Positions 11,505 through 21,778 of a stretch of 64,000 bases of DNA are shown piece by piece. Below the pieces are notes generated by a model, which worked only from the letters and a program-made list of their open reading frames with translations, ran no database searches and was not told the origin of the DNA. Origin of the DNA: Brachionus manjavacas (lineage: Eukaryota > Rotifera > Eurotatoria > Ploima > Brachionidae); the NCBI GenBank assembly GCA_019054805.1, contig JAHQIY010000001.1, positions 1,488,001 to 1,552,000 of the forward strand. The letters are read 5' to 3'. Both the position numbers and the translations under genes were made by a program. The stretch's first letter is position 1; each line of letters starts with the position of its first letter.

Positions 11505-12953
11505 ATGGAAAACCTGGAATTAACATTGCCTTGTGGTTTTGTAGCTAAATTTAAGGAAAATATTTTAACAATGGATAAATTTCCATGTCCGGTTTGTAAG
11601 ACTCACTTTGTTACAACTGACCAGTGTATGAAAATGACACGAAATAAGCTAGTCATAAATAAAGCCAAAATGTTTTTGGACCAAAAGAGCTTGTTTGAGT
11701 GCATGGAAAATTTGAGAGTTTTTGAAAATGACCCAAAGTATTATGTCGATGAGAGTTTTGATGAAATAAAGAATCAAGTTGATCTTCGACGGGAAGAAAT
11801 AAAGTTAATGTTTAATGAAAAAGTTGATAATTATTATGATGATTTATTGAAAACAATTGACAAGCAAAAGGAATTAAAACTGAATAAATTTAAAGAAAAA
11901 ATCGAACAAATTAAATCATTTGAAAACGACACTAACAACTTGATAATTCATGATGATATAGAAATAGATATGAAACTAAAATTGATTGATTATTACAGCA
12001 AAATAATTGAATATGTGACTGATTTGACTGAGACAACAGTGGCCGATTTAACAGAGGCTACTTTGCAGTTCAAGCCATTAGATGTGGATCTAGATATTAA
12101 AAATGTTTTTGGAAAAATCTATTGGCAAGAAGAGACAAAATTAATTTCTGTAAATGACCAAAAAAATACTGGTCAAGTAGAGGCAACTTTTCAATTAGTA
12201 ATCAATAATTTTTCTAATTTTTTGCATGGTAGAAATGTGGTAATACTTTCCAAACCGTGTAAAGTAAATGATTTAGAATGGACAATTCAAGCAAACTTTG
12301 CTGAACATGAAAACGATGACTTGACTTTAGGATTCTTCTTGAAATGTGATCCATTAATCAGTTCACATGTTTGGTCAGTCAATGCCAATGTGGAATTAAG
12401 AATTCTAAATGAATTGGACTCTGAAAAGCCTTTATTTATAAAATACGAACAGTTGCAAGATCAAAGACAAAGTTTTTGGGGAACGAATAAATTCATACCA
12501 GTTAAAGAGATAATTGATTTTGAAAAAGGTTATTACAATTCAGAAAATGATTCTATCACTCTTGAAGCTTGTGTAAAAGTTTTTGAAAATTATGAAAATT
12601 TAGAATTGCTAAAAGAAGAACAAAACTTTTCTGGAACAGTAAAAAGATTCAATCTAAATAGAGGCTATGGTTTTATAGTTCAAAAAGACACCGATGAAGA
12701 GATTTTAGTGCACTATAGTGCCAATGTCAGAGAGAATAATTTGACTGAAGGTGGTCAAGTTGGATTTGATATAGTTATAAGAAAAAAAGAAAAAGAAGTG
12801 GTTAATGTGGCTATTTCATTGTGCCAACCTGTTCAAGAAAAAAATAACTCTGTAAATCCAAATCCAAATAACGAAGATGAATATGAATACGAATATGAAT
12901 ATGAAACTGTCACGGATGAGGAAGAAGATTATTATCATGACGATTTTGACTGA
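11505..12953 (+). CDS. Zn-motif / coiled-coil / MATH / cold-shock domain fusion protein
   Basis: A 482-aa single-exon frame. Residues 1-41 carry the family motif (Cys10, Cys28, Cys31, His34, Cys41). About 45-170 is a coiled coil (RREEIKLMFNEKVDNYYDDL). About 225-365 is a MATH domain (ATFQLVINNFS, LEWTIQANF, LGFFLKC, VELRILN, FWGTNKFIPVKEI, GYYNSENDSITLEA). From about 373 to 437 there is a clear cold-shock domain: GTVKRFN, then RNP1-like GYGFI, then RNP2-like ILVHYSA, ending VVNVAIS. This fold binds single-stranded RNA or DNA. The tail is acidic and Tyr-rich (EDEYEYEYEYE). None of the other four copies has the CSD. A role linking RNA binding to a MATH ligand is inference. Confidence 0.85.
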   Translation: MENLELTLPCGFVAKFKENILTMDKFPCPVCKTHFVTTDQCMKMTRNKLVINKAKMFLDQKSLFECMENLRVFENDPKYYVDESFDEIKNQVDLRREEIKLMFNEKVDNYYDDLLKTIDKQKELKLNKFKEKIEQIKSFENDTNNLIIHDDIEIDMKLKLIDYYSKIIEYVTDLTETTVADLTEATLQFKPLDVDLDIKNVFGKIYWQEETKLISVNDQKNTGQVEATFQLVINNFSNFLHGRNVVILSKPCKVNDLEWTIQANFAEHENDDLTLGFFLKCDPLISSHVWSVNANVELRILNELDSEKPLFIKYEQLQDQRQSFWGTNKFIPVKEIIDFEKGYYNSENDSITLEACVKVFENYENLELLKEEQNFSGTVKRFNLNRGYGFIVQKDTDEEILVHYSANVRENNLTEGGQVGFDIVIRKKEKEVVNVAISLCQPVQEKNNSVNPNPNNEDEYEYEYEYETVTDEEEDYYHDDFD

Positions 12954-13092
12954 TTAAAAAATTTACTTTTTTTATCATTTAAATTAAAAATTTTAATCTA
13001 GTTATGTGTTTTTTTAAATAAATTTACCATTTATTGACTCATGTTATCTTTTCAAAAATTTTTATTTTAAAAATTTTATAAAAAATTTTAAT

Positions 13093-13786
13093 TTAGCATA
13101 ATTTGATGGCTTGGCACACTTTTAGCGGATCAGCTAGTTCTATTAACAATTGAACAATGTAAACTCCATATGAGTTAATCAAAGCGTCACATTGATCTCT
13201 TAGGGAAGCTGGAGCAATTTTACAGGCTTTTTCCAAAGCGTTGACAACTGCCTCTTCAGTTTTGTTGTTTGCCAACTCATGGTCTAAAAATTGCACTGCA
13301 TACTGACAAACAGTGCAATAGATTGGTTCAGCATGAACTTTTTTTAAGTTGATTCTTGGAACTACCACAAAGCGTGATGTACATAGTCCAATTTTTTTAC
13401 AAACAGCTTGAGGATCCTTGTTTTAAAAATCAATTTTTTTCAAATTGAAATTTTATCTTTTATTACAGCTTTTTGAATTAATTCTTCAATGACAATTCTT
13501 CCATAGGCTTCAACATATTGATTACAAACACTGGCCAGAGCTCCCAATTTACCACAAACTTGGTTCTCAATAAAATCGATTATTTCAGTTTCAGTTTGGT
13601 TCTGTTGGACTAAACCTTCCGCAGCTTTGACTAAAAGCACACATATATCACAGGTTGGTGTGTTTTTTGGACTAGCGGCAGCCAAAGCTTTTCAAATTTA
13701 AGTTTTTTTCCAAAACTACTTCTACTTAATTAAAATAAAAACTTACCAAAACCCAAAACGAATAGAGTAATGATTGATTTAAGCAT
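13093..13786 (-). CDS. Secreted saposin-like protein with two saposin B domains
   Basis: Three exons: 13786-13747, 13687-13467 and 13416-13093. Introns are 59 nt (13746-13688, starting GTAAGT) and 50 nt (13466-13417). The spliced CDS is 585 nt, 194 aa. Exon 1 encodes a signal peptide beginning MLKSIITLFVLGF. Domain 1 has CDIC, VCGKL, VCNQYV and, after splicing, VCKKIGLC. Domain 2 has CTVC, CKIAP, CDALINSYG and VCQAIKLC. Each domain thus has the six-cysteine saposin pattern (CxxC...C...C...C....C), which forms three disulfides around helices that bind lipid. Likely lysosomal, secreted or gut-acting (sphingolipid activator or amoebapore-like); the sequence does not decide. A TATA-like box lies about 40 bp upstream. 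Confidence 0.88.
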
Positions 13787-13824
13787 TTTATTTAATGATA
13801 AACTCTAGTTTTGTTAATATAATA

Positions 13825-13832
13825 AATTTATA
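13825..13832 (-). promoter_or_regulatory. TATA-like box upstream of the saposin-like gene
   Basis: Reads TATAAATT on the minus strand, about 40 bp before the ATG at 13786. In DNA this AT-rich chance matches are common, so only the position supports it. Confidence 0.35.
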
Positions 13833-14133
13833 CTCAAATTTTTTTTAAACGATGAGAAATTAAAAATTGGTTTTGAGCAAAAAATACGTGGAGGAGAATA
13901 AAATGAAATAGCGTGCGATAGACAGGGTGTAAAAGTGAGAAAAAACTGTTTTACATTTATCAATTCTAAAAGCGATTTTTAGCCAAATATTTTTCTAAAT
14001 AAATAAATTTTTTTAAAAGCTGCAGTAAAATTCAATGAATTGTCATATTTGTATTGGGAAATAATTTAACTTTTTTTTATTTTTTGAAAGATTTTTTAAA
14101 AAATTAAATTTTATTGAAAATAAAAATTTCCTA
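13833..14133. other. Short spacer between the saposin-like gene and IMMP1L
   Basis: AT-rich. It probably contains the saposin-like gene's upstream sequence and the IMMP1L 3' UTR (both minus strand). No further signal. Confidence 0.4.
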
Positions 14134-14661
14134 TTAAACATCTCTTTTGAATACTTTAAAGTCTTTTAAAGGCCAGAGTTTCATGACAGCTCTGCTTTCA
14201 ATAAGTCCGTACGGAATCGGACCGTAATCTCTGGAGTCATGTGAGCTTGACTGGTTATCTCCGCGAACTGTTACATTTACAAAGGAAATATAGTTTCCAT
14301 CCGAATCCTCGAATTCTTCATATTCTTCATAGCCATCGATAGCCACTCGCTTGCAGACTGTTCGGTCTGATTTAAACGGATGCTTGAATATTATTATATC
14401 ATTGCTGATATTATTATAAATATTATATTAGAATACAAGTAGAGATTTTTTTTACTTTTTTAGATGCTGGCGTCTAACGGACACCTTTTCGGTGAGCAGC
14501 ACATCATTTTCTCTAATAGTCGGCTCCATAGATTCTCCTTTGCACACAACCATACTCACTGGGCACAAGTAATTAGTTCCTACGTAAAAATATGAATAAT
14601 ATTTTAATGCTTTCCATAAGTTTTGAGGCATCTTTTTCAATAATTCCATACTAATAGACAA
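14134..14661 (-). CDS. IMMP1L: Mitochondrial inner membrane protease subunit 1 (IMP1 type)
   Basis: Two exons, 14661-14456 and 14404-14134, split by a 51-nt GT-AG intron (14455-14405). The product is 158 aa, close to the family's ~166. IMMP1L is a signal-peptidase I-type Ser/Lys protease facing the intermembrane space; with IMMP2L it removes sorting signals from imported inner-membrane proteins. Visible marks: catalytic Ser44 in GESMEPTI, the splice-restored strand IIIFKHP, catalytic Lys87 in CKRV, and box E (GDNQSSSHDSRDYGPIPYGLI) followed by WPLKDF, which favours subunit 1 over 2. A second Met four codons in (14649) could also be the start. It is followed closely on the same strand by the saposin-like gene. 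Confidence 0.92.
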
Positions 14662-14761
14662 AATTAAATTTTTGACAAAAAAATTTTATTCAAAATTATA
14701 AAGCATTACATTTAACAGCAATGAAATAAAATAGCGAAAAAAAAAAGCTTAAAAAAAAAAT

Positions 14762-15601
14762 TTATTCAGTTTTTGGATCTGTAAATTTTGAAAAATATTT
14801 TGCAAAAAATTTTGGAAACAATTTGGGCAAAACAATTGGTGCCAGAGCCAAAATTGAGACTAAAATGAGACCGGTAATTGATTTGGCCGAAATGAAACTA
14901 CTCGAGCTGGTCAGTTCGTTGAGAGTAGTACCTGCTGATATGTAGATTAGAGATGGCGGTGCGACGCCAACAAAGGTGCCGAACAAAAATGGTTTGATCG
15001 GTATCTCGATGATTGGTGAGGACAGATTCATGAACCAGTTGGGCACCAGGGGAGTAATGCGCAAAAAAACAATGTACCAAAACATGTCATTTTTTAGTTT
15101 GGATACTTTTAGCTTCCATTGGGTGATTTTGTGCTCAAGAAATTTGAGCACGATCTTGCGGGCAACCAAAGCTGAAAGAGCGTAGCATAAGCTGGCTCCC
15201 AAGGCAGAGCAAGTGCAGACTAGCGCCAAAGCAACAGGAAATGGGTACAAAAAACCGGACAATATGCTCAGAAATATTGAGCCTGGTATGGCAAATGTTT
15301 GAAGGAAAACATAGGCAAAAAAGTAAGCTGCTAGAACACTGCTAAAGTGATCTTGATTGTATTTTTTGAGAACTTGGCCGATATTTTTGGCGTCTTCGAT
15401 GTTTCTAGGCAGTTTTATGTGCTGTTTTTCATCTCTTGGAAAAAATTTGAATTAATGTAAAAATTTTGATTAAAAATAATACTCGTCTAAATTTGGAAAA
15501 TTGCTGTAAATTAGATAGAGTAATGAAAGAGAGGATAGAAATATGGCTATCAATAGGACAAACGAGCCATAGTTTATCTTGATTTCGCGACTTTTAATCA
15601 T
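14762..15601 (-). CDS. TMEM41B: TMEM41B-like ER lipid scramblase (VTT/DedA domain)
   Basis: Two exons, 15601-15483 and 15434-14762, with a 48-nt GT-AG intron (15482-15435) give 263 aa (vertebrate TMEM41B about 291). TMEM41B is an ER multispanning phospholipid scramblase used in autophagosome and lipoprotein formation. Exon 1 encodes an N-terminal membrane segment followed by YLIYSNFPNLDE. Exon 2 continues with IKLPRNIEDAK, YFFAYVFLQTFAIPG, ILSGFLYPFP, LGASLCYALS, FLRITPLVPNWF, GTFVGVAPPS and AGTTLNELT, the VTT-domain order including the re-entrant motif. The splice join restores the family's NFPELSEEE-like stretch. It sits 100 bp upstream of IMMP1L on the same strand. Confidence 0.93.
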
Positions 15602-16766
15602 TTTAAAACAATTTTTTGTCAATTAAAACAAAAAAAAAAATTAAATTTTCACTTAATGGGCAAAAATACGCATAATCTTAAATTTTAATTTTGAAATTTT
15701 TGCTAATTCAATCAAATTATAGACGCTTTTTGTAAAGTTTTTTTTGCAGTTTAAATACCAAGTTGTTTGCTAGAACAAAGCATTTTTGATAAAGTAAGAT
15801 GCAGTAAAGATTAATGTGTTAAAGGGGTGACAACTTTGAAGTTTTATGAACTTTTTTTGGAATTTTTTGGAATTTTTAGGTGGGACTCCATTATTTTTGA
15901 TATTAAAAAAAATTCCATTATGTATTTCGTTTTGTATTTATTTTATTTTATTTAAAAAATAATTTAGGGGGTGACCCGAGGGCACGTCCGAATGGTTCAA
16001 GACCAAGTTTTATAATTTTGTATGTGATTTATATAATGGGGTTATTCCAAGATGCAAAGGGTTTTAAATTTTATTTAAGAAAAAAAAATTCAATCAAAAA
16101 TATCTTAATAAAAACTTTATGAAAAAAAAAAATTTTAAATTGGATTAAAAATTAAAAAAAAATTCAAATTTGAAAATTTTAAATGCTGATCTAGTATAAA
16201 AATGACTTGAATTGGAAAAAATTACACATAATTATTTCGATTTTAAAACACGAAATAATTATAAACCACATTTTATTTTAATTTAAAATTTTTGATTTCA
16301 TTCCATATAACATTCCAATTAATGATTGCTATAAAATTTTTTATATCAGAATTTTATTTTCAATAATCTTTTAATTGAAAAAATTTAAAATTAATAAAGA
16401 TAATAAAGCCAAAAAAAAATTTAAAAATTCTTCTATTTATTCCTTAATTTTCAACTTCGAACCGGTTTACCACCCCTAAAGCTGACAAGAATAAGGTAAT
16501 AAAGTGAACCATATTAACCTTTTTAGTCCTCATCCCGTTAACCCATTGTGTAAAACGGATGAGTCAAAAGCGACAAATTGAAGTTTATGATCAGTTTATT
16601 AATGTAAATTTAATATCAATATTTTTAGTCTTTGGTTTTAAAAAAAAAGTATTTTTTATCAATTTTTTAAATAAAAAATTGTCGTAGAATTCACGATTCT
16701 TATTTATTTATTTATTACTCTAATCAAAATAAATAAATTTCAATTAATTATTTTTAATAAATTAAA
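15602..16766. other. AT-rich intergenic stretch
   Basis: No frame of note. Two small GC-richer islands (about 15965-16000 and 16480-16570) have no coding or RNA pattern I recognise. Confidence 0.4.
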
Positions 16767-16880
16767 TTAAATTGAAAATAAAAATTTCCCATTAAAAATC
16801 TCTTTTGGCCGTAATCTCTGGAGTCATGTGATATTGATTTGATATCACCGTGAACAATTAAATAAAAAAAGGAAATAATT
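16767..16880 (-). pseudogene. Decayed partial copy of the IMMP1L last exon and 3' UTR
   Basis: The plus strand repeats the order seen at 14113-14290: an AT-rich leader ending ATCTCTTTTG (the complement of the IMMP1L stop region), then CCGTAATCTCTGGAGTCATG (box E region), then a degraded remainder with GAAATA. About 60 bp of exon between these blocks is deleted and in-frame sense is lost. About 60 bp further on (16915-17035) there is weaker likeness to the sequence upstream of TMEM41B (15645-15770). This suggests the duplicated segment once spanned both genes and lost its middle. Confidence 0.7.
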
Positions 16881-19276
16881 TATTCTCTAGTGCAAAAAAA
16901 AAGAATTAAATTTATACTTAAGCGGCATGTAATTTTAAATCTTAATTAAGAAGTTTTGCTCATTTAATCAGAAAGGTACATTTTGTTAAGTTTATTTTTA
17001 AATTTAATTGATAAAAGCACTTTTTAAATACAGATTATTGTCTTAAGTCTTTGTAATTCAATTTGGAGTATAGATATTTAAATTTAATATCAATTATTAA
17101 TGAATTGTTAATTTTTTTTAAGATAAATTTGATCCCAAAAAAAATTCAAGATTCGATTTCATTTTCTATTAGAAATTATTTAAGCAAAATTTAATTTTTA
17201 TTAGACTAAGAAAGTTAATTTACAACAGGGAATTTCTTTCTTATTAAAAACAATAATATAAAATTTTTTTTGTAAGAATAAAATTAGCTTTGGCGAAAAA
17301 TATTATTTATCACCCTTTGCTGATAAAAATCAACAGAAAAATTGTTTTAAATTCAGTGAAAAAAATCAGTGTTGTTAAATTTACGACAAAAAAGTGAATT
17401 TTAGGACAAAAAAAAAACAAAGCCAACATGAAAAAATTCAGCAATCTTTTTGGACAGTCAGAATGTGGTTCTTTAATTTATTCTTTAATTTAATTAACAA
17501 ATAAAACAATTTTTATCACTACAAGTTGAAAATAAAATTATTTTTAATTGTAAGAAAATAAATTATTTAATTTTTTTTTTTAAAACATCTACTACTTGAA
17601 TTCGAGAAAAAGATTATCTTTAAGGTTATTAAAAGAATTTTTTTGTATAATTATATTTTTTTATATTTAATTTTTTTTGTTATCGCCGAATCTGTCGTAA
17701 TTTTGAAATAAATAAATAAAATAAATTAATTAATTAATTTATATCAGCTAATACACTGAATAAAATAAAAATAATACACAAAACATACTTTGCGAAGATT
17801 GAATTTAGATTATACTATTTACAAATTTTCAGAAAAAATACTGAATTTTTCTATTTTGTTTTGATTATTGTGGGCTAATTAATTTTACGACCAACTGGTC
17901 ATATTATTTAATCGATTTTATTTTAAAGGTAAATTTTATGATTCAGAAAAAAACACTATTTTGGAAAATTCCTTTATTAATTGAAAAAAGTTTTTTAATT
18001 TAAAATTAAAAAAAAATATTGTTGACAAAAAATAATTTATTAGGTTGCGTGGATGGCTACTTGGCCATATTGAAAGCAAAACTTTCGGAATTAACTGGTC
18101 ACATGAATAAAATTTAAATTTTGAATATTATTTGTATAATTAGCTAATTATTTTGCCTGTGTAAAAAATTTGATCAACTAGTAATTTTTCTAAAAACTTA
18201 TTATGCTGTGCTTCAAATTTATTTTTCTATATTTGATTAGAAATTTCGATAAATCAGTAAAATGTACTTTATCATATTGAGTTGATTCAATAGAAAGAAA
18301 AACTAACATGCTTTGATTTATTATTATTTATACATACCAAAATTATAATTTTTTTACCTTTATTCAATTTTTTATTTTTTTTGTATTTTTTTTCATTTTA
18401 AACTCTTTATTTATCATCGCCCATGTAGTGTTGAATGTTAATATTTGATTAAGATTTGAATGGCTTTGGTTCTTCTGGTAGTTATTATTTTATTTTATAT
18501 TCTTTGAAGGATACTTTTAACGAACTTGTACAATCTCTTGGAAGGGTTCGTGAATTTCAAATGATGTCATTTTATTAAAAGCATTTTATTAAGACGTAAT
18601 TTTTGTCATAATATTATTTGTACGCTTTTTTGATCATGATCACATTTGGTTTACTATAAAATTCAATGAGATTTTGAATTTATGCTTTATATTTTTTATA
18701 GAATTCTAAATTTTCAATCAAAAAAGAGTAAAGCTTGATAAATTTTGTTTATTTTTTTCACAAAAAAAACAGACTCAAAGGATACAGGCGATTTGAAAAA
18801 ACCAAACTTATTGGATTTTTTGTTATTGAAGGATTTATGATTAAAAATAAATATCAATCGAATCTCCGCTACAAGAATAATGTAAAAAATAAATCCATCA
18901 TAAGATAATTTAAAAAGTTTCTTTTTTTAACTCAATAATATATATCTCATATTTTAGTACATTTTTTTATTATCTCGCTGGCTTATAGAGTGAATGAAAT
19001 CAGAAAAAATACAGGAGTCTAAGACAACAAAAAGTATGAGCTTAAACGCATGTTTACACGACAGTTAACTAATTAGTTATAAAAAAATATTTTTTTTTAA
19101 TGAATATTTGTATCCAAAAATAATGAAATATAAAACTTTCTATTATTAAAATATAAAAAAATTATAAAACAGCATTTTTACTTTATTGATTGAAAAAAAA
19201 GCCAGAGCTTTATATATTTAAAAAAACTGATATTTCATCTTTATTTCTTTGACTCAATTGACATTTTTTTGATCGT
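16881..19276. other. 2.4 kb AT-rich stretch without recognised genes
   Basis: Only short chance frames. It includes the weak TMEM41B-upstream likeness at its left end. I see no RNA gene. Confidence 0.45.
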
Positions 19277-19504
19277 CTACAAATAATTTGGTCCATTGTT
19301 GTATTGATCTGATGCTTTGAAATATTTGGTTATGGTTTGATCGCTGAATCTTTCCAATCTTTGTAGATTGAAAATATTAACATCGCCATAAATACTTTGA
19401 AATTGATGAAGATAGGATGTGATATCGTGAACATAGGGAGTTAGATACGTTGATAGGTAAATTTTAAGGAAAAAGGTCAAGTCATTCGAAAATTCTAATT
19501 TCAA
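19277..19504 (-). mobile_element. Probable DNA-transposon protein C-terminal scrap
   Basis: A 75-aa frame contains LTPYVH, YLHQFQSIYGDVNIFNLQ, LERFSDQTITKYF and a DQ-rich end. It resembles a C-terminal block common in invertebrate transposon proteins (TPYxH...HxxxF....G....F.qqg.EklnD.tt..yf). No start, ends or inverted repeats could be placed, so the class is uncertain. Recognition is from memory of the pattern only. Confidence 0.45.
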
Positions 19505-20093
19505 TTAAATGTTCAATTTTATTCATTTTTTTTAATTTAAAGTTTAAGCTGCATGGACAAATTGAAATATATTTGATATAAAAAAAGGTAGAAAAATTTA
19601 ATAGACAATTAAATATCTATTTAAAATAAGTAAAACTAGCATTGTTACATTCAAAGCACCATTAGATCAAAAGAACACTGAATACTTAATCATATTCAAT
19701 GCATTTTATATGAATCAAATATTTTACTTTTGAAAATTGTTTAATGAAAGAATTTATTTTTCTTTTTTTTTAAATTGTTTATTTATTATTTAAATAGACT
19801 TTGAGTAATGAAACTCATTTAGCTTTTGTTCGTATATTAAAAGAAAGTGAAACAGATATAAGGTATTTCAAAATTGGGCTCACAATATTTAAAAAACATA
19901 TAGTAAAATGGAAATATTAAGAAAGGGAAGCTTCTAGACATTTGAAAGATTTGGCTATTGCAAGTCACTCCCGTGGAATTTTCTCTATCAGATATTTTAT
20001 AGTCTTTTCTTAAGTAATCTAATACATTTTAGATAAATGGTATAAATGATAAATGATAAATGGTAAATTTGTTTAATCAAGAATAATTTATGC
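19505..20093. other. AT-rich spacer between transposon scraps
   Basis: No frame or repeat recognised. Confidence 0.4.
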
Positions 20094-20363
20094 TTAAAAT
20101 AAATTTGACTTCAATTTTAGTACTTTGTTAAAATTAAAACGTATATCAAATTCCTTCAAATTATTTTCATTAATGAAGAAATTATCTAAATGACATCCAA
20201 AGACTGATTGAGAGAACTGTTTGTAAAAGAAAGCTAAAGTTTCAGGTCTCATTAGTTTTGGTTCGCATCCAACACTATTTAAAGAGTAAAAGCATTTTTG
20301 AACTTTCTTCGTTTTTTGAACCAAGCTCATTTTTTGACTTTTGATTTCCAAAAGGGACTCCAA
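20094..20363 (-). mobile_element. LINE reverse-transcriptase C-terminal fragment
   Basis: The 89-aa frame has KCFYSLNSVGCEP, PETLAFFYKQFSQSVFGC and KEFDIRFN. This order fits the thumb/C-terminal part of an RTE- or Jockey-type RT ORF (Y-x-L-x-x-x-G ... YKQYCQS-x-F-x-YGL ... LNIRQN). No catalytic region is nearby. It is a dead fragment, possibly related to the one at 60072-60488. Confidence 0.6.
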
Positions 20364-20404
20364 GATAAATCAAACTTTTACTTATAGAATCTATTTTTTC
20401 CCTA

Positions 20405-20600
20405 TTCACTCATTGTGGAGCATAGAGTCATTACTTTTGATTTCCATTCAAGTCGATCTTTTGCTTTTACCCTTGCTTCTCCCCATGTCTATCCCATTTC
20501 GAAGAACTCTTTCGTGATTGATGACCTCCATGTTACTGCTGGTCGTTCTAGCTTACGTCGCCCATGAGGTCTCCATTGAAGGGCTCTTTTTGGTATCCGT
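20405..20600 (-). mobile_element. RTE-type LINE ORF2 C-terminal fragment
   Basis: The minus-strand translation reads ALQWRPHGRRKLERPAVTWR, then SITKEFFEMG, an in-frame stop, TWGEARVKAKDRLEWKS and VMTLCS. This is the well-known C-terminal end of RTE/BovB-like ORF2 (W-x-P-x-G-K-R-x-R-G-R-P-x-x-T-W-R ... W-x-E-A-x-x-x-A-x-D-R). The TAG between FFEMG and TWGEA breaks the frame. Confidence 0.75.
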
Positions 20601-20879
20601 GATTCTTTCTAAGCTGTAGGTTTGAGATTTGAACAAATTTAAAGTGCTCTTTGTCTAAAACAAATCAAATAAAAAAAATAAATAATTTTATCATGCTTTT
20701 ATTTTTCACATAAAACAAAAATGAGTTATAACTTTGGCATTAATTTTAAAAAAAAATTTAGTTGTGTTATCTCGCTCATAAATTAAACTTTTTAAAGGAT
20801 GATGTTTTTCAATCGAACCCTAAGCATATTTTCTAAGCATATTCTCAACCTAAACTAGCTTTTTGTTCCCATAGCACTC
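20601..20879. other. Spacer
   Basis: AT-rich; nothing recognised. Confidence 0.3.
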
Positions 20880-21778
20880 AATTGTTTGGTTTATTTTGAA
20901 CGCTTGGCAAAAACGCTGAGCTCATTTGGCAATGAAAATTTCATCATCCCAATGCATTTAAAATTTAACATAACGGATCAACAAAAATAAAGTGCTAGTA
21001 AAAAATTGAGACAATAACAAGAGAGAGAGAGAGGGGGGGGGGAATATTTATTTAAATCAATTTGGCTTATTTCGAAATCGAACAAGTCTAGTAGTAGAGA
21101 AATCGATAAATTAATGGCTGGCATGCCAAACATGGCCGCATGTATCGATTATTTTTCAAGGTCAGCATTGGAAATGCAATGCGCCAAGCCATATCGATTT
21201 TCTTTCTCCAACGGGTAAAAAAACAACTTTATCGGAGAGAACATTTGCGCTATAAATAATGAGCAAATTGCTAGCTATTTGTCAAACACAAATATTTATG
21301 CGCGCTACCATTAATGCTCATGATAAGCCGAGATAATTATCAAAACGGGGTTATCTATTTCCTATAGGTCAGCCACGTCCAATCGCTAGGCTGCCATTTA
21401 GACCAACATATGCTTCTAGTTAAGCTCATGTTTATGTTGATTAATGGAATATGTTTGGTCAGGAATAAAATCAATAAACTTATGTTTTATATAAAGATGT
21501 TTTGTTGAACAGTTAGAAAATTCATTTTACATGCATGCAGTTTGCGCTCAAATCTTCTTCTCCGATGGAGGACTGCTGTGTGTGTGTGTGCTTAGATCGA
21601 AGCGCTCTCATCCTCTTCTCCCTCTTGTAGTGTGCTCTGTGCCCCGTTGCAAGCAAATTTTTCTCGCTCTTTTTTCTTCTTTCATTTGGAAAAGAGAAAA
21701 AATTCATTTCCAAAGCCGATTAAAAAATTTTTTCTTCATCTTTTCTTAGAGAAAATTATTCACATAATTTAGTACAAA
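20880..21778 (+). promoter_or_regulatory. Likely upstream regulatory region and 5' UTR of the MAP1 gene
   Basis: This stretch is less AT-rich than its surroundings. It holds a (GA)n/(G)n run at 21021-21042 and three ATCGAT cores (about 21103, 21144 and 21193), which in insects are DREF/Cut-type sites. A CTATAAATAA box lies near 21250. It ends with a pyrimidine-rich stretch before the ATG at 21779. Assignment rests on position and composition only. Confidence 0.4.
21021..21042. repeat. (GA)n followed by (G)n simple repeat
   Basis: An uninterrupted GA run leading into ten G's. This is unusual in a window where most simple runs are A or T. Confidence 0.9.

Noticed and set aside
21522-21749. Two overlapping small frames on both strands before MAP1
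   Set aside because: Purine/pyrimidine-biased leader sequence. Both end before or at the MAP1 start with no domain.
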